Assembly: GCF_004762035.2 (NCBI RefSeq)
Contig: NZ_SIJK02000005.1
Span: forward strand, 1 to 64,000
Source: Candidatus Chloroploca mongolica
Lineage (GTDB): Bacteria > Chloroflexota > Chloroflexia > Chloroflexales > Chloroflexaceae
Reading direction: 5' to 3'
Length of the DNA: 64,000 bases
Positions 1 through 8,363 of this stretch are shown piece after piece. The position numbers and the translations under genes are program-made. A model generated the notes under the pieces. The model searched no databases. It saw only the letters and a list, made by a program, of their open reading frames with translations, and had not been told where the DNA came from. Position 1 is the first letter of the stretch, and every line of letters starts with the position of its first letter.

Positions 1-1330
1 TGCTCGTTGCCGTCGGTACGATGGTGCTGGTATTGGTGGGAAGAGCGGTAGTGGTTGGCGCGGCGGTGCTCGTCGCCGTTGGCACAGCGGTGCTGGTACT
101 CGTGGGCACGGTGGTGGTGGTGCCGGTGCTGGTTGGGGCGGCGGTGTTCGTCGCCGTCGGTACGATGGTGCTGGTATTGGTGGGCAGGGCGGTGGTGGTG
201 CCGGTGCTGGTTGGCGTGGTGGTACTCGTCGCCGTTGGTACGATGGTGCTGGTATTCGTCGGTACGGCGGTGCTGGTACTCGTGGGCACGGTGGTGGTGG
301 TGCCGGTGCTGGTTGGGGCGGCGGTATTCGTCGCCGTTGGTACGGCGGTGTTGGTTGGCGCGGCGGTGCTGGTATTCGTCGGTACGATGGTGCTGGTATT
401 GGTGGGAAGAGCGGTAGTGGTTGGCGCGGCGGTGCTGGTTGGGTCGGCGGTGCTCGTTGCCGTCGGTACGATGGTGGTGGTGCCGGTGCTGGTAGGCGTG
501 GCGGTGCTGGTATTGGTCGGGGCGGCGGTACTCGTCGCCGTTGGTACGGCGGTGGTGGTAGGCGCGGCGGTGTTCGTCGCCGTCGGTACGATGGTGCTGG
601 TATTGGTGGGCAGGGCGGTGGTGGTGCCGGTGCTGGTTGGCGTGGTGGTACTCGTCGCCGTTGGTACAGCGGTGGTGGTGGGCACGGCGGTGTTCGTGGT
701 AGTTGGCGCGGCGGTGGTGGTTGGGGCGGCGGTGCTCGTTGCCGTCGGTACGATGGTGCTGGTATTGGTGGGAAGAGCGGTAGTGGTGGGCACGGCGGTG
801 CTCGTCGCCGTTGGTACAGTGGTGCTGGTGTTGGTCGGCACAGCGGTGTTGGTGCTGGTTGGGACCGGTGTGTTTGTGGTGGTTGGGGCGGCGGTATTCG
901 TCGCCGTTGGTACAGTGGTGCTGGTGTTGGTCGGCACAGCGGTGTTGGTGCTGGTTGGGACCGGTGTGTTTGTGGTGGTTGGGGCGGCGGTATTCGTCGC
1001 CGTTGGTACAGTGGTGCTGGTGTTGGTGTTGGTCGGCACAGCGGTGTTGGTGCTGGTGGCTGTGGGTGGTGCGGTGGGAAGGGCGGTGCTCGTTGCCGTC
1101 GGTACGACGGTGCTGGTATGCGTGGGAAGGGCGGTACTCGTCGCCGTCGGTAGGGCGGTGCTGGTGCTGGTGGCTGTGGGTGGTGCGGTGGGAAGGGCGG
1201 TGCTCGTTGCCGTCGGTACGACGGTGCTGGTGTTGGTTGGTAGGGCGGTACTCGTCGCCGTCGGTAGGGCGGTGCTGGTGCTGGTGGGCACAGTCGTATT
1301 AGTGGCTGGAGGTACCGGTGTGTGCGATGG
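1..1330 (-). repeat. Degenerate tandem repeat encoding Thr/Pro linker
   Basis: Short in-frame units, mostly 12-30 bp, encode variants of (A/V/L)PT(A/N)TST on the minus strand. Higher-order copies are visible, for example around 811-900, 901-975 and 976-1060, and 1062-1170 against 1171-1280. The array lies within the coding frame and probably changes length by slippage or recombination. Confidence 0.8.
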
Positions 1331-2245
1331 TTCCGGGATCGTCACGAAAGGCGTGTCGCTTGACCAGTGCTGGGCTGCACCCCCGCTGCGAGGGCGCAAG
1401 ATGCCAGGGCTGGCATTACCTGTCGCGGTATCGTTGATCGTCGTGCCAGCGCCTTCATCGAAGCGGTAGAGGGCCACCGTCTGCGTATCGACCGGGTGTG
1501 GTTCAATCGGACGAATGAACGTTGCGGTGTAGCGCACGCTGTTCGAGATGCGCACATCGTCAAGCAACCCGTTGTAGTGGAGGCTCCCAGGGTAGTCGTG
1601 TTTTTCGGCCCCAAAGACCAAGTAGGGGTCGCTGTTGGGCCAGGCTGTTGCGCGGTTCAGAGGGTAGGCAAGTGATCCAGTTGGTCCATCCATCGTGGCA
1701 TCAAGTTGCCCATCAACAAAGATCGCCATGCTCCCCGTGGCTGCGTTGCGCGTCACGGCGAGATGCCGCCATTCATTGGTGGCGACAAGGGTGTTCCCCA
1801 CGAGCAAGCGATCATTGTTGCCGGTATTCACGCCAAAAACAAGCCGCCCGGCACAGAGCGCAAGGCCGTAATCAGGCAGATCCGCCCCAAAAACATCCCG
1901 GTCAATGATGATGTTGCCATAGTACCAGCCCTGACCAGTACAGTCTGCGGCGGTATTATTGCTTGCTTCTGCTTTGACCCAAAATTCAATGGTAAAATCG
2001 TTATCGAGATTCACTGGAAATGATGTCGTCATGCGTCCCTCGTTGTCAAGCAGACCAAGAGGGATCTTGACGCGATCAAGATCAGTGGTGCTGCTGCCGT
2101 AGAGGCGTAACGCAGAGTTGCTTTGTGCATAGGTTGACGCCGAAGTGAGTCGCCAATAGCTCGCCATGGTCAGGCCTATCAAGAGCACGGCACCAGTCAC
2201 GATCAGTCGGTGCAGACGGGTTGCGAACCACCTCGGAGCTGTCAT
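1..2245 (-). CDS. LamG-domain surface protein, copy 1 (3' end outside window)
   Basis: Secreted or surface-anchored protein of unknown ligand. The N-terminus has an uncleaved-looking signal/anchor (about residues 14-30), then a LamG/concanavalin-like domain (about 45-285) with FTIEFWVKAE, a GSMAIFVDGQ strand and a GLLDDVRISN strand. From residue about 306 (position 1330) the frame stays open to the window edge as more than 440 residues of Thr/Pro/Ala/Val/Ser repeats, so the C-terminus is missing here. ATG at 2243-2245 matches the start of the neighbouring copy at 3918. The LamG part is almost identical to that copy, while this linker is more than twice as long and richer in Ala/Val. No stop (tta, cta or tca on the plus strand) lies in frame between 2 and 2243. 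Role as adhesin or carbohydrate binder is inference from LamG families. Confidence 0.85.
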   Translation of the reverse strand, partial: MTAPRWFATRLHRLIVTGAVLLIGLTMASYWRLTSASTYAQSNSALRLYGSSTTDLDRVKIPLGLLDNEGRMTTSFPVNLDNDFTIEFWVKAEASNNTAADCTGQGWYYGNIIIDRDVFGADLPDYGLALCAGRLVFGVNTGNNDRLLVGNTLVATNEWRHLAVTRNAATGSMAIFVDGQLDATMDGPTGSLAYPLNRATAWPNSDPYLVFGAEKHDYPGSLHYNGLLDDVRISNSVRYTATFIRPIEPHPVDTQTVALYRFDEGAGTTINDTATGNASPGILRPRSGGAAQHWSSDTPFVTIPEPSHTPVPPATNTTVPTSTSTALPTATSTALPTNTSTVVPTATSTALPTAPPTATSTSTALPTATSTALPTHTSTVVPTATSTALPTAPPTATSTNTAVPTNTNTSTTVPTATNTAAPTTTNTPVPTSTNTAVPTNTSTTVPTATNTAAPTTTNTPVPTSTNTAVPTNTSTTVPTATSTAVPTTTALPTNTSTIVPTATSTAAPTTTAAPTTTNTAVPTTTAVPTATSTTTPTSTGTTTALPTNTSTIVPTATNTAAPTTTAVPTATSTAAPTNTSTATPTSTGTTTIVPTATSTADPTSTAAPTTTALPTNTSTIVPTNTSTAAPTNTAVPTATNTAAPTSTGTTTTVPTSTSTAVPTNTSTIVPTATSTTTPTSTGTTTALPTNTSTIVPTATNTAAPTSTGTTTTVPTSTSTAVPTATSTAAPTTTALPTNTSTIVPTATS

Positions 2246-2280
2246 GTACTCTCCTGCATAGTCTCGCTACCAGGTTTGCG
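1271..2280. repeat. 1,010 bp direct duplication, copy A
   Basis: This segment matches 2944-3953 base for base at a constant offset of 1,673 with no indels. I saw only about six substitutions, five of them between about 1320 and 1395 and one near 2259. It covers the LamG domain, signal anchor and start region; the linkers on the downstream side differ. Recent duplication or gene conversion is the simplest reading. Confidence 0.93.
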
Positions 2281-2374
2281 CAGGAATAGTTGTAGGTTGA
2301 CCTTAGCAGACCTGTGTAACATCGGGCTAAATGCCCTAGCGGTCTGGATGTCATGTCGTTTAGGATCACGCTGA

Positions 2375-2421
2375 GGTGTGGTCAAACCAGGCGAACCCAG
2401 TCCGCCTGGTTTGACCGCACC
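2375..2421. repeat. Hairpin 3' of LamG copy 2
   Basis: Arms 2375-2393 and 2403-2421 are complementary over 19 bp with one mismatch and a 9 nt loop. It lies 33 nt past the stop codon of the LamG gene ending at 2455, as expected for a transcription end or mRNA-stability element. No U-tract follows. Confidence 0.75.
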
Positions 2422-2454
2422 AGCGTTTTCTGGAGGTTACGCCGCCAAACATGC

Positions 2455-3918
2455 TTACCGCGCAGCAAAGGGAAGCCATACGATGTTGCGTTGGCGGGTT
2501 GGGGTTGGCGTCACCGTGGGTTGTGTCGTTCGGGTGGCGGTCGGCGTTGGTGAACTGGTGCTGGTGGGCGTGATTGTGCCGGTACTGGTGGGGGCGCTGG
2601 TGGTGGTGGCCGTCGGTGTGGGTGGGACGCTGGTGTTGGTGGGGGTAGGCGGGACGCTGGTATTGCTGGCGGTTGGTGTGGGTGAGACAGTGCCGGTACT
2701 GGTGGGGGCACTGGTGTTGGTGGTTGTTGGGGTTGGTGAGTTGGTGCTGGTGGCTGTGGGTGTCCTGGTGTTGGTGGCTGTGGGTGTGGGTGAGACAGTG
2801 CCGGTACTGGTGGGGGCGCTGGTGTTGGTGGCTGTGGGTGTGGGTGTCCTGGTGCTGGTGGCTGTGGGTGGCGCGGTGGTGTTGGTGGGCAGGGCGGTGC
2901 TCGTTGCCGTCGGTACGGCGGTACTCGTCGCCGTTGGGAGGACGGTGCTGGTGCTGGTGGGCACAGTCGTATTAGTGGCTGGAGGTACCGGTGTTTGCGA
3001 TGGTTCCGGGATCGTCACGAAAGGCGTGTCGCTTGACCAGTGCTGGGCTACACCCCCACTGCGGGGGCGCAAGACGCCAGGGCTGGCATTACCTGTCGCG
3101 GTATCGTTGATCGTCGTGCCAGCGCCTTCATCGAAGCGGTAGAGGGCCACCGTCTGCGTATCGACCGGGTGTGGTTCAATCGGACGAATGAACGTTGCGG
3201 TGTAGCGCACGCTGTTCGAGATGCGCACATCGTCAAGCAACCCGTTGTAGTGGAGGCTCCCAGGGTAGTCGTGTTTTTCGGCCCCAAAGACCAAGTAGGG
3301 GTCGCTGTTGGGCCAGGCTGTTGCGCGGTTCAGAGGGTAGGCAAGTGATCCAGTTGGTCCATCCATCGTGGCATCAAGTTGCCCATCAACAAAGATCGCC
3401 ATGCTCCCCGTGGCTGCGTTGCGCGTCACGGCGAGATGCCGCCATTCATTGGTGGCGACAAGGGTGTTCCCCACGAGCAAGCGATCATTGTTGCCGGTAT
3501 TCACGCCAAAAACAAGCCGCCCGGCACAGAGCGCAAGGCCGTAATCAGGCAGATCCGCCCCAAAAACATCCCGGTCAATGATGATGTTGCCATAGTACCA
3601 GCCCTGACCAGTACAGTCTGCGGCGGTATTATTGCTTGCTTCTGCTTTGACCCAAAATTCAATGGTAAAATCGTTATCGAGATTCACTGGAAATGATGTC
3701 GTCATGCGTCCCTCGTTGTCAAGCAGACCAAGAGGGATCTTGACGCGATCAAGATCAGTGGTGCTGCTGCCGTAGAGGCGTAACGCAGAGTTGCTTTGTG
3801 CATAGGTTGACGCCGAAGTGAGTCGCCAATAGCTCGCCATGGTCAGGCCTATCAAGAGCACGGCACCAGTCACGATCAGTCGGTGCAGACGGGTTGCGAA
3901 CCACCTCGGAGCTGTCAT
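2455..3918 (-). CDS. LamG-domain surface protein, copy 2
   Basis: Complete 487-residue version of the neighbouring protein. Signal/anchor about 14-30, LamG domain about 45-285, then a Thr/Pro/Ser linker (about 306-472) and a C-terminal RNIVWLPFAAR. The linker's last 75 or so residues closely match the end of the PQQ protein encoded at 6107-8221, so linker modules have been shared between different exoproteins. The C-terminal hydrophobic motif resembles that of the same PQQ protein and of the giant surface protein ending at 46695, and may be a sorting or anchoring signal (inference). ATG at 3916-3918. LamG domains generally bind glycans or proteins; the ligand here is unknown. Confidence 0.9.
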   Translation of the reverse strand: MTAPRWFATRLHRLIVTGAVLLIGLTMASYWRLTSASTYAQSNSALRLYGSSTTDLDRVKIPLGLLDNEGRMTTSFPVNLDNDFTIEFWVKAEASNNTAADCTGQGWYYGNIIIDRDVFGADLPDYGLALCAGRLVFGVNTGNNDRLLVGNTLVATNEWRHLAVTRNAATGSMAIFVDGQLDATMDGPTGSLAYPLNRATAWPNSDPYLVFGAEKHDYPGSLHYNGLLDDVRISNSVRYTATFIRPIEPHPVDTQTVALYRFDEGAGTTINDTATGNASPGVLRPRSGGVAQHWSSDTPFVTIPEPSQTPVPPATNTTVPTSTSTVLPTATSTAVPTATSTALPTNTTAPPTATSTRTPTPTATNTSAPTSTGTVSPTPTATNTRTPTATSTNSPTPTTTNTSAPTSTGTVSPTPTASNTSVPPTPTNTSVPPTPTATTTSAPTSTGTITPTSTSSPTPTATRTTQPTVTPTPTRQRNIVWLPFAAR

Positions 3919-3953
3919 GTACTCTCCTGCAGAGTCTCGCTACCAGGTTTGCG
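2944..3953. repeat. 1,010 bp direct duplication, copy B
   Basis: Partner of 1271-2280. Its right edge lies about 25 bp from where the transposase remnant at 3978-4316 begins, so the duplicated block may have ended at, or been moved with, the insertion-sequence material. Confidence 0.93.
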
Positions 3954-3977
3954 AAACATAGAGTTGCAGGTTGATCC

Positions 3978-4316
3978 GTGGTGAGCGCTGTTGCTGTCCC
4001 CACCATCACACAACATCAGGATTGAGGTGGCATCTGGATACTGGTGTTGTCCGTGACGATACCACCAGTGGCGCAGAATATCACAGGCGAATTTACTGGT
4101 GTCGTGATTAGAACCCAAATTGATACACGTCGTGTTTACCTCCACATCATAGATGAAATAAAGAACGACTTTCTTTGTGTAAAAGATGTTGAATTCTTCA
4201 TCAAAAATCTCAATCGCTTCCTTGGCAGAGAGAAAGCCAGCCTGGGAGAAGTCACCGATGACCACTTTTTCTTGGTGTTGATGATCAGGATCAGATTATC
4301 CTAATCGCTTAAAGGA
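3978..4316 (-). pseudogene. ISAzo13-family transposase remnant
   Basis: Reading 4265 to 3978 on the minus strand gives VIGDF near the start, IYDVEVNTTCINLGSNHDT in the middle, and then FACDILRHWWYRHGQ, YPDAT and LCDGGDSNS. This is the order of motifs in ISAzo13-type DDE transposases (VGNF, GIYD, HDT.EFA.D..RRWW, YP.A..LL, DGGGSN). Just upstream the typical D-T-K-K-K segment appears as INTKKK in another frame, so a frameshift lies near 4266. Both ends of the transposase are absent and homology stops at about 3978. It cannot encode a working transposase. Family assignment rests on motif recognition and should be checked by a profile search. Confidence 0.75.
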
Positions 4317-4331
4317 AGGGCATATTAAGGA

Positions 4332-5501
4332 TCAGCCTTGTAGCTCTTTATCACATATAGATTGCTTATGGGCTGCGCTATTATTGGGTGTAAAGCTAGT
4401 TAATTGTTGCAAGCGATCCTTTAGCTTCAGGCAGGGAAGTTCTACTATGTGCCAACTTAGAAAAGCAAGTGCCAGAGTTGGTGGAAGGGCCAGCAAGCTG
4501 ATTGACAAAGGTGAAAGACTGGTTCCTAGGAACAACACTATCAATTGTTGAATTGGAAATGCGTAGAGATAGATACCGTATGAAAAATCACCTTTTGAAG
4601 CAAAGCGGCTTAAGCGCTTTGTTGGAAAGAAACCTAGATAAAAGACAACATAGGCTCCAAATGTCATAAGACCGAATATAAGACCTATTCCTAAGGCAGA
4701 GAGAGCAATAAGAACTAAAATTGATAGTATAAACAGCTTTGCTGAAAACAGAATTTTATCTCGGTATAAAAAAAACATTGATCCAGCTAGAAAGAAGCCA
4801 ATAAATTCAATGTGGTGATTTAGTTCGCCAAATATCATCTTAGCATAATTATTTTCAAATAGTTCAATACTAACTCCGCCAGTCGCTGACCAACCCGCCA
4901 GCATAAAAAGCCAAAACACGAACAAACCCAGCATCAAGAGTCGCTGTTTTAAGAGCCCGATAATACCTAGTGCTGCAAGAAATATGTAGCACCAGAATTC
5001 ATAGCGAATTGTCCAGGCAGATCCATTTATGGCACCTGGAATCGGATTTGTGGCAAACACATACTGATTCCCGGGAAAATATAGAAGAGCTTGGTGGACA
5101 ATAAATTGAAATGGATTGATCTCAGCGAGCCATTGATTGCGATCTCCTGTTGCTATTGGGGATACAATCACTAAGCAGAAAATAGACATAGCAATGAAGC
5201 CAGGATAGATTCGTAAAAATCGTCGTATAATATAATTATCTAATCGCTTATTTTTAAGCCAGCTTTGTGTAATTAAAAATCCACTAATAATAAAAAAATA
5301 TGCAACAGCAATTTTTCCTCCTGTAATTTGACCATTTGTTAATACTGAGAACGGTTCAATTGCATTGCCTATTTCTTCACCATACCGTAATGGATAACTA
5401 TGTGAAAAAATTACGAGTGTGGCAAAAATAAAACGTAAAAAATCTAAATTGTTTTCTCGATTAAGATCATTGATCGAAAATTTAGTATATTTTGAATTCA
5501 T
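4332..5501 (-). CDS. Acyltransferase 3 family (OafA/YrhL-like) membrane protein
   Basis: 389-residue polytopic membrane protein. The N-terminal NNLDFLRFIFATLVIFSHS has the conserved Arg and the His of the acyltransferase-3 family, followed by YFFIISGFLI and YIIRRFLRIYPG, both family hallmarks, and about ten hydrophobic segments. Members O-acylate extracellular sugars, typically O-antigen or exopolysaccharide residues, using an acyl donor from the cytoplasm; the acyl group and acceptor here are unknown. The gene is visibly AT-rich with runs of A and T and Ile/Lys/Asn codons ending in A/T, unlike every other gene in the window, and lies next to a transposase remnant. Horizontal acquisition is likely. 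ATG at 5499-5501; no strong ribosome site is visible. Confidence 0.9.
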   Translation of the reverse strand: MNSKYTKFSINDLNRENNLDFLRFIFATLVIFSHSYPLRYGEEIGNAIEPFSVLTNGQITGGKIAVAYFFIISGFLITQSWLKNKRLDNYIIRRFLRIYPGFIAMSIFCLVIVSPIATGDRNQWLAEINPFQFIVHQALLYFPGNQYVFATNPIPGAINGSAWTIRYEFWCYIFLAALGIIGLLKQRLLMLGLFVFWLFMLAGWSATGGVSIELFENNYAKMIFGELNHHIEFIGFFLAGSMFFLYRDKILFSAKLFILSILVLIALSALGIGLIFGLMTFGAYVVFYLGFFPTKRLSRFASKGDFSYGIYLYAFPIQQLIVLFLGTSLSPLSISLLALPPTLALAFLSWHIVELPCLKLKDRLQQLTSFTPNNSAAHKQSICDKELQG

Positions 5502-5551
5502 TTTACACCAATAAATTTAAGATTAAATTACATCCAGATAAATCTATCCAC

Positions 5552-5588
5552 AACCTCAAAAATCAGCTCTAGGCAGTTTTTTGAGGTT
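5552..5588. repeat. Inverted repeat upstream of acyltransferase
   Basis: Arms 5552-5562 (aacctcaaaaa) and 5578-5588 (tttttgaggtt) are perfectly complementary over 11 bp with a 15 nt loop. It sits about 50 bp before the acyltransferase start, so it could be an insertion-element end or a leader structure; neither is shown. Confidence 0.5.
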
Positions 5589-5881
5589 CGATATGTGAAA
5601 TAAGTCTATCTCGGTGCTATAAAAGTACAATAAAGATCGCCGTGTGACTGAGTGAAGGACTTGTTAATTCTTGAATCTATTCTCGTGTTCGTTACCAGAT
5701 GGAACTCAAGAAATTACAGAACACAAGGATTTGTGATCCTGTCACTAACTTGACCAAAAAACTGCACAATAGTAGAGCCTGCGCATCATTCGCTTCTGAA
5801 TAGATCGCTGCTCTACAGGATCTTCCGGACTAAAATATTTGTGCTATGACGCGCATGGATCCCTAATGCGATAAAGGAGCA

Positions 5882-5922
5882 GGTATTTCACACGGTTTCG
5901 TGTTAGAGCCGTGTGAAATACC
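5882..5922. repeat. 14-bp perfect hairpin downstream of PQQ gene
   Basis: Arms 5882-5895 (ggtatttcacacgg) and 5909-5922 pair perfectly around a 13 nt loop. It lies about 185 nt past the PQQ gene stop. No U-tract follows in that direction. Confidence 0.65.
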
Positions 5923-6106
5923 GGTAGATCCTAGCTAGAGATCCTAGATCGCTTCTGGATCCTTGGCTTCTGGATGGACTGTCATGGCTGTGCTCCTCCT
6001 GAATCACACTTGGCAGTTTACTTGCGTGGCATTACATCCTTTGCCCAGATACCGCAAATCCGCTGAACTCCACCACTATCTCAATAAGTTATTTGATCGC
6101 CATTCC

Positions 6107-8221
6107 TTAGCGCATAGCGAAGGGGATCCATACGATGTTGCGATTGTTGGTTGGGGTAGGCGTCACCGTGGGTTGTGTCGTTCGGGTTGCGGTGGGCGTT
6201 GGTGAACTGGTGCTGGTGGGCGTGATCGTGCCGGTACTGGTGGGGGCGCTGGTGTTGGTGGCCGTCGGTGTAGGTGGGACGCTGGTGGGGGTAGGCGGGA
6301 CGCTGGTATTGCTGGCGGTCGGTGTGGGTGAGACAGTGCCGGTACTGGTGGGGGCGCTAGTGTTGGTGTTGGTTGGTGTTGGTGAGTTGGTACTGGTGGC
6401 TGTGGGTGGCGCGGTGGTGTTGGTTGGGGTGGGTGAGCCGGTTGGGGTGGGTGTCGCCGGCTCGGTTCCTACGGGTGCCAGCGCGATAATGGCACCATCG
6501 ACGCTCTTCCAATAGAGCACGCCGTTGTCAAAAGCGGGTCCCCGTGCCGAAGGGGCGAAATACTGATCGTAGACTTTTTGACTGCTGTAATAGAGGTAGA
6601 AGCCACGATCAAGTTGATACCCTTCGCCATCACCTGGTGTGTGCTCCTCGGGACAAAAGCGTCGTGCCGAGTCACGTGAGGCACATTGTCCCGCTCCGAT
6701 CGTATTGCTCACCGAAAGATACTCGACACTCGGGATTGGATCGCCGAAACTGCCGCCGCCAGTGGTGCGATTGGTGATCCGGATCGCCCCCATCGACATC
6801 CAGTGCGAGTGAAAGAGCACATCGCCGACCATTGAGAGTGAACCTTGTTCGTCCGTGGGAACCCTGATGGTTCCCTGGTTTTTGTGGTCATTGACAAAGC
6901 GTATCGTGCCGGTAGCAAGATCCATCTCGCCAATCGTTGTATCTTCACGCCCATCACAGAACGAGACCCGGCATGCATTGCGGTTGCGCCAGAAGAGATA
7001 GGCGACGTCGGTACCGTCACCCAGGCGTTTGACCACTGCCTGTGGTGGTGAAGAGTAATAGTAATTGCCGTTGCCAATGGCACCCCCAAAGACTGGAGCG
7101 GGCAGATCAAAGCGACTCGTGCCATCGCTGAGGTTGAGCACAAACAACGATTGATGGCTCGGGTTGTTCTGGAGATACTGGCGCGTTTCGTTTTGGTTGA
7201 CTGGTGCGCCGGCACTCAAGGCCCAGGTGTTATTCCAGTCATAGTACGAGCGGATGATGACGACATTGGCTGCTTCGGCAACGACCGGGTAGGTGTCGGG
7301 AAAGTAGCGTGCTGGCCGTGGATGACTAGAGGTCAGGTTGCGCGGCGGGCGGGCGAAGGCCGTGACGGGTGTGCGCCATGCCCGTGCCCCTGTAGCGACG
7401 CGGATGGCATGGACGGCCTGGTCTTCGGCAGGCACAATAATTAACCCATTGCCATTGGCACTGTAGGCTGGCGAGGCGGCAATGCCTGCCCCCGCGTTGT
7501 AGACCCACGTCTGTTGCATCGTTGCCGTGTTGATCCGGTAGAGATTGCCGCCCATTGTGCCAACATAGACGCTGTCGTTGACCAGCAACACTGCCCCTTC
7601 AATCGCGGCACCGGCGTTAAATTCGCCCAGGATGGTACCGTCGGTGGCGCGCAGCTTGTAGAGGTTGCCGTTGGTTGAGCCAAAGAAGACTGCCCCGGTT
7701 AGCGCGTCATACGCGCCCGTGTTGAAGATGCTGCCCCCCAGGTTGCGTGTCCACGCGACGCTGCCATTGGCTGTATTGATCGCCCGCACGGCCCCGTCGT
7801 TGTGCCCAATATAGAGCCGTCCGTCACCGAGAATGGGCGCGGCGCTATCAGGGAGATGCAGGTGCCCTGCCGCCGGGCCGCTATCGCCATTTGCGCCGTT
7901 CCAGACCCAGAGCACGCGCCAGCTTGTGTTGAGCTGGCTGCCGCTGGTATTGGTTGGTAGCGCTGCGTCAACATAGTGGGTGCGTTGCGCGTTGCCGCCG
8001 AGTTGATGCCACCCGGCGCTGTTAGCTAGGGACGCGTCAGGGAGCGTTGCTACCTGTTCATCACTTTCAGCAGGACGGGCCTGGGCAGGTGCCGGTGTTT
8101 GAACGCTGGTCTGATTCGCTTCGGTGGTGCTACGGAAGAGGCCCGCGAGCATGAACGCGAGCAGGATAACGCTCAGGATAATCAAAGGCCATGAGATCAG
8201 GTGTCCCTTACGACTCATCAC
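6107..8221 (-). CDS. PQQ-like beta-propeller exoprotein with Thr/Pro linker
   Basis: 704 residues. An N-terminal membrane segment (about 10-29) is followed by an extracellular region with several PQQ/BamB-like blades, recognisable by the repeats GDGRLYIGHNDGAVRAIN, NGNLYKLRATDG, GGNLYRINTAT and AVHAIRVATGARAW. A second half continues the propeller with Cys-containing loops. Residues about 588-691 are a Thr/Pro/Ser linker and the protein ends NIVWIPFAMR. The linker closely matches that of the LamG protein at 2455-3918. PQQ-type blades here are most likely structural, since no dehydrogenase active-site motif is evident. ATG at 8219-8221. It probably projects from the cell surface; substrate or partner unknown. 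Confidence 0.85.
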   Translation of the reverse strand: MMSRKGHLISWPLIILSVILLAFMLAGLFRSTTEANQTSVQTPAPAQARPAESDEQVATLPDASLANSAGWHQLGGNAQRTHYVDAALPTNTSGSQLNTSWRVLWVWNGANGDSGPAAGHLHLPDSAAPILGDGRLYIGHNDGAVRAINTANGSVAWTRNLGGSIFNTGAYDALTGAVFFGSTNGNLYKLRATDGTILGEFNAGAAIEGAVLLVNDSVYVGTMGGNLYRINTATMQQTWVYNAGAGIAASPAYSANGNGLIIVPAEDQAVHAIRVATGARAWRTPVTAFARPPRNLTSSHPRPARYFPDTYPVVAEAANVVIIRSYYDWNNTWALSAGAPVNQNETRQYLQNNPSHQSLFVLNLSDGTSRFDLPAPVFGGAIGNGNYYYSSPPQAVVKRLGDGTDVAYLFWRNRNACRVSFCDGREDTTIGEMDLATGTIRFVNDHKNQGTIRVPTDEQGSLSMVGDVLFHSHWMSMGAIRITNRTTGGGSFGDPIPSVEYLSVSNTIGAGQCASRDSARRFCPEEHTPGDGEGYQLDRGFYLYYSSQKVYDQYFAPSARGPAFDNGVLYWKSVDGAIIALAPVGTEPATPTPTGSPTPTNTTAPPTATSTNSPTPTNTNTSAPTSTGTVSPTPTASNTSVPPTPTSVPPTPTATNTSAPTSTGTITPTSTSSPTPTATRTTQPTVTPTPTNNRNIVWIPFAMR

Positions 8222-8252
8222 TACTGCTCCTTTCCATGCCAGCTTGGCATGC

Positions 8253-8345
8253 TATAGCAGTCCTAGACGATGTGTGTCTGAGGAGTGCCGGCTTTAGCCG
8301 ACTAAAGCCGGCACTCCTGTGTATAACCCAGATAGGACTGCTATA
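8253..8345. repeat. Nested inverted repeat, MITE-like
   Basis: Outer arms 8253-8264 (tatagcagtcct) and 8334-8345 are perfect 12-bp inverted repeats. Inside, 8281-8297 pairs with 8302-8318 over 17 bp with a 4 nt loop. The inner arm begins aggagtgccggcttta and is related to the hairpin at 59033-59088, so it belongs to a dispersed family. It lies 18 nt beyond the stop of the hydrolase gene ending at 8364. Confidence 0.8.
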
Positions 8346-8363
8346 TGGATGATCGGTTACAGA

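Larger units (their letters stand above)
5502..6106. other. AT-rich intergenic region without a gene
   Basis: About 600 bp between the acyltransferase start and the PQQ gene stop. I see no convincing reading frame. It holds two inverted repeats (5552-5588 and 5882-5922) and short direct repeats around gatcctag at 5927-5960. Composition changes from AT-rich to normal near 5880, marking the right edge of the possibly imported segment. Confidence 0.6.

Noticed and set aside
1-1330. Possible CRISPR-like repetitive array
   Set aside because: Units are coding, degenerate and of varying length, with no unique spacers and no cas genes.
21-1469. 482-residue plus-strand frame rich in Val, Leu and Gly
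   Set aside because: It is the antisense of the Thr/Pro linker of the LamG protein; its low complexity mirrors the repeats and it has no domain of its own.
6107-8221. PQQ-dependent dehydrogenase
   Set aside because: The blades resemble structural BamB-type repeats and no cofactor-binding Cys pair or catalytic Asp pattern of quinoprotein dehydrogenases is visible.
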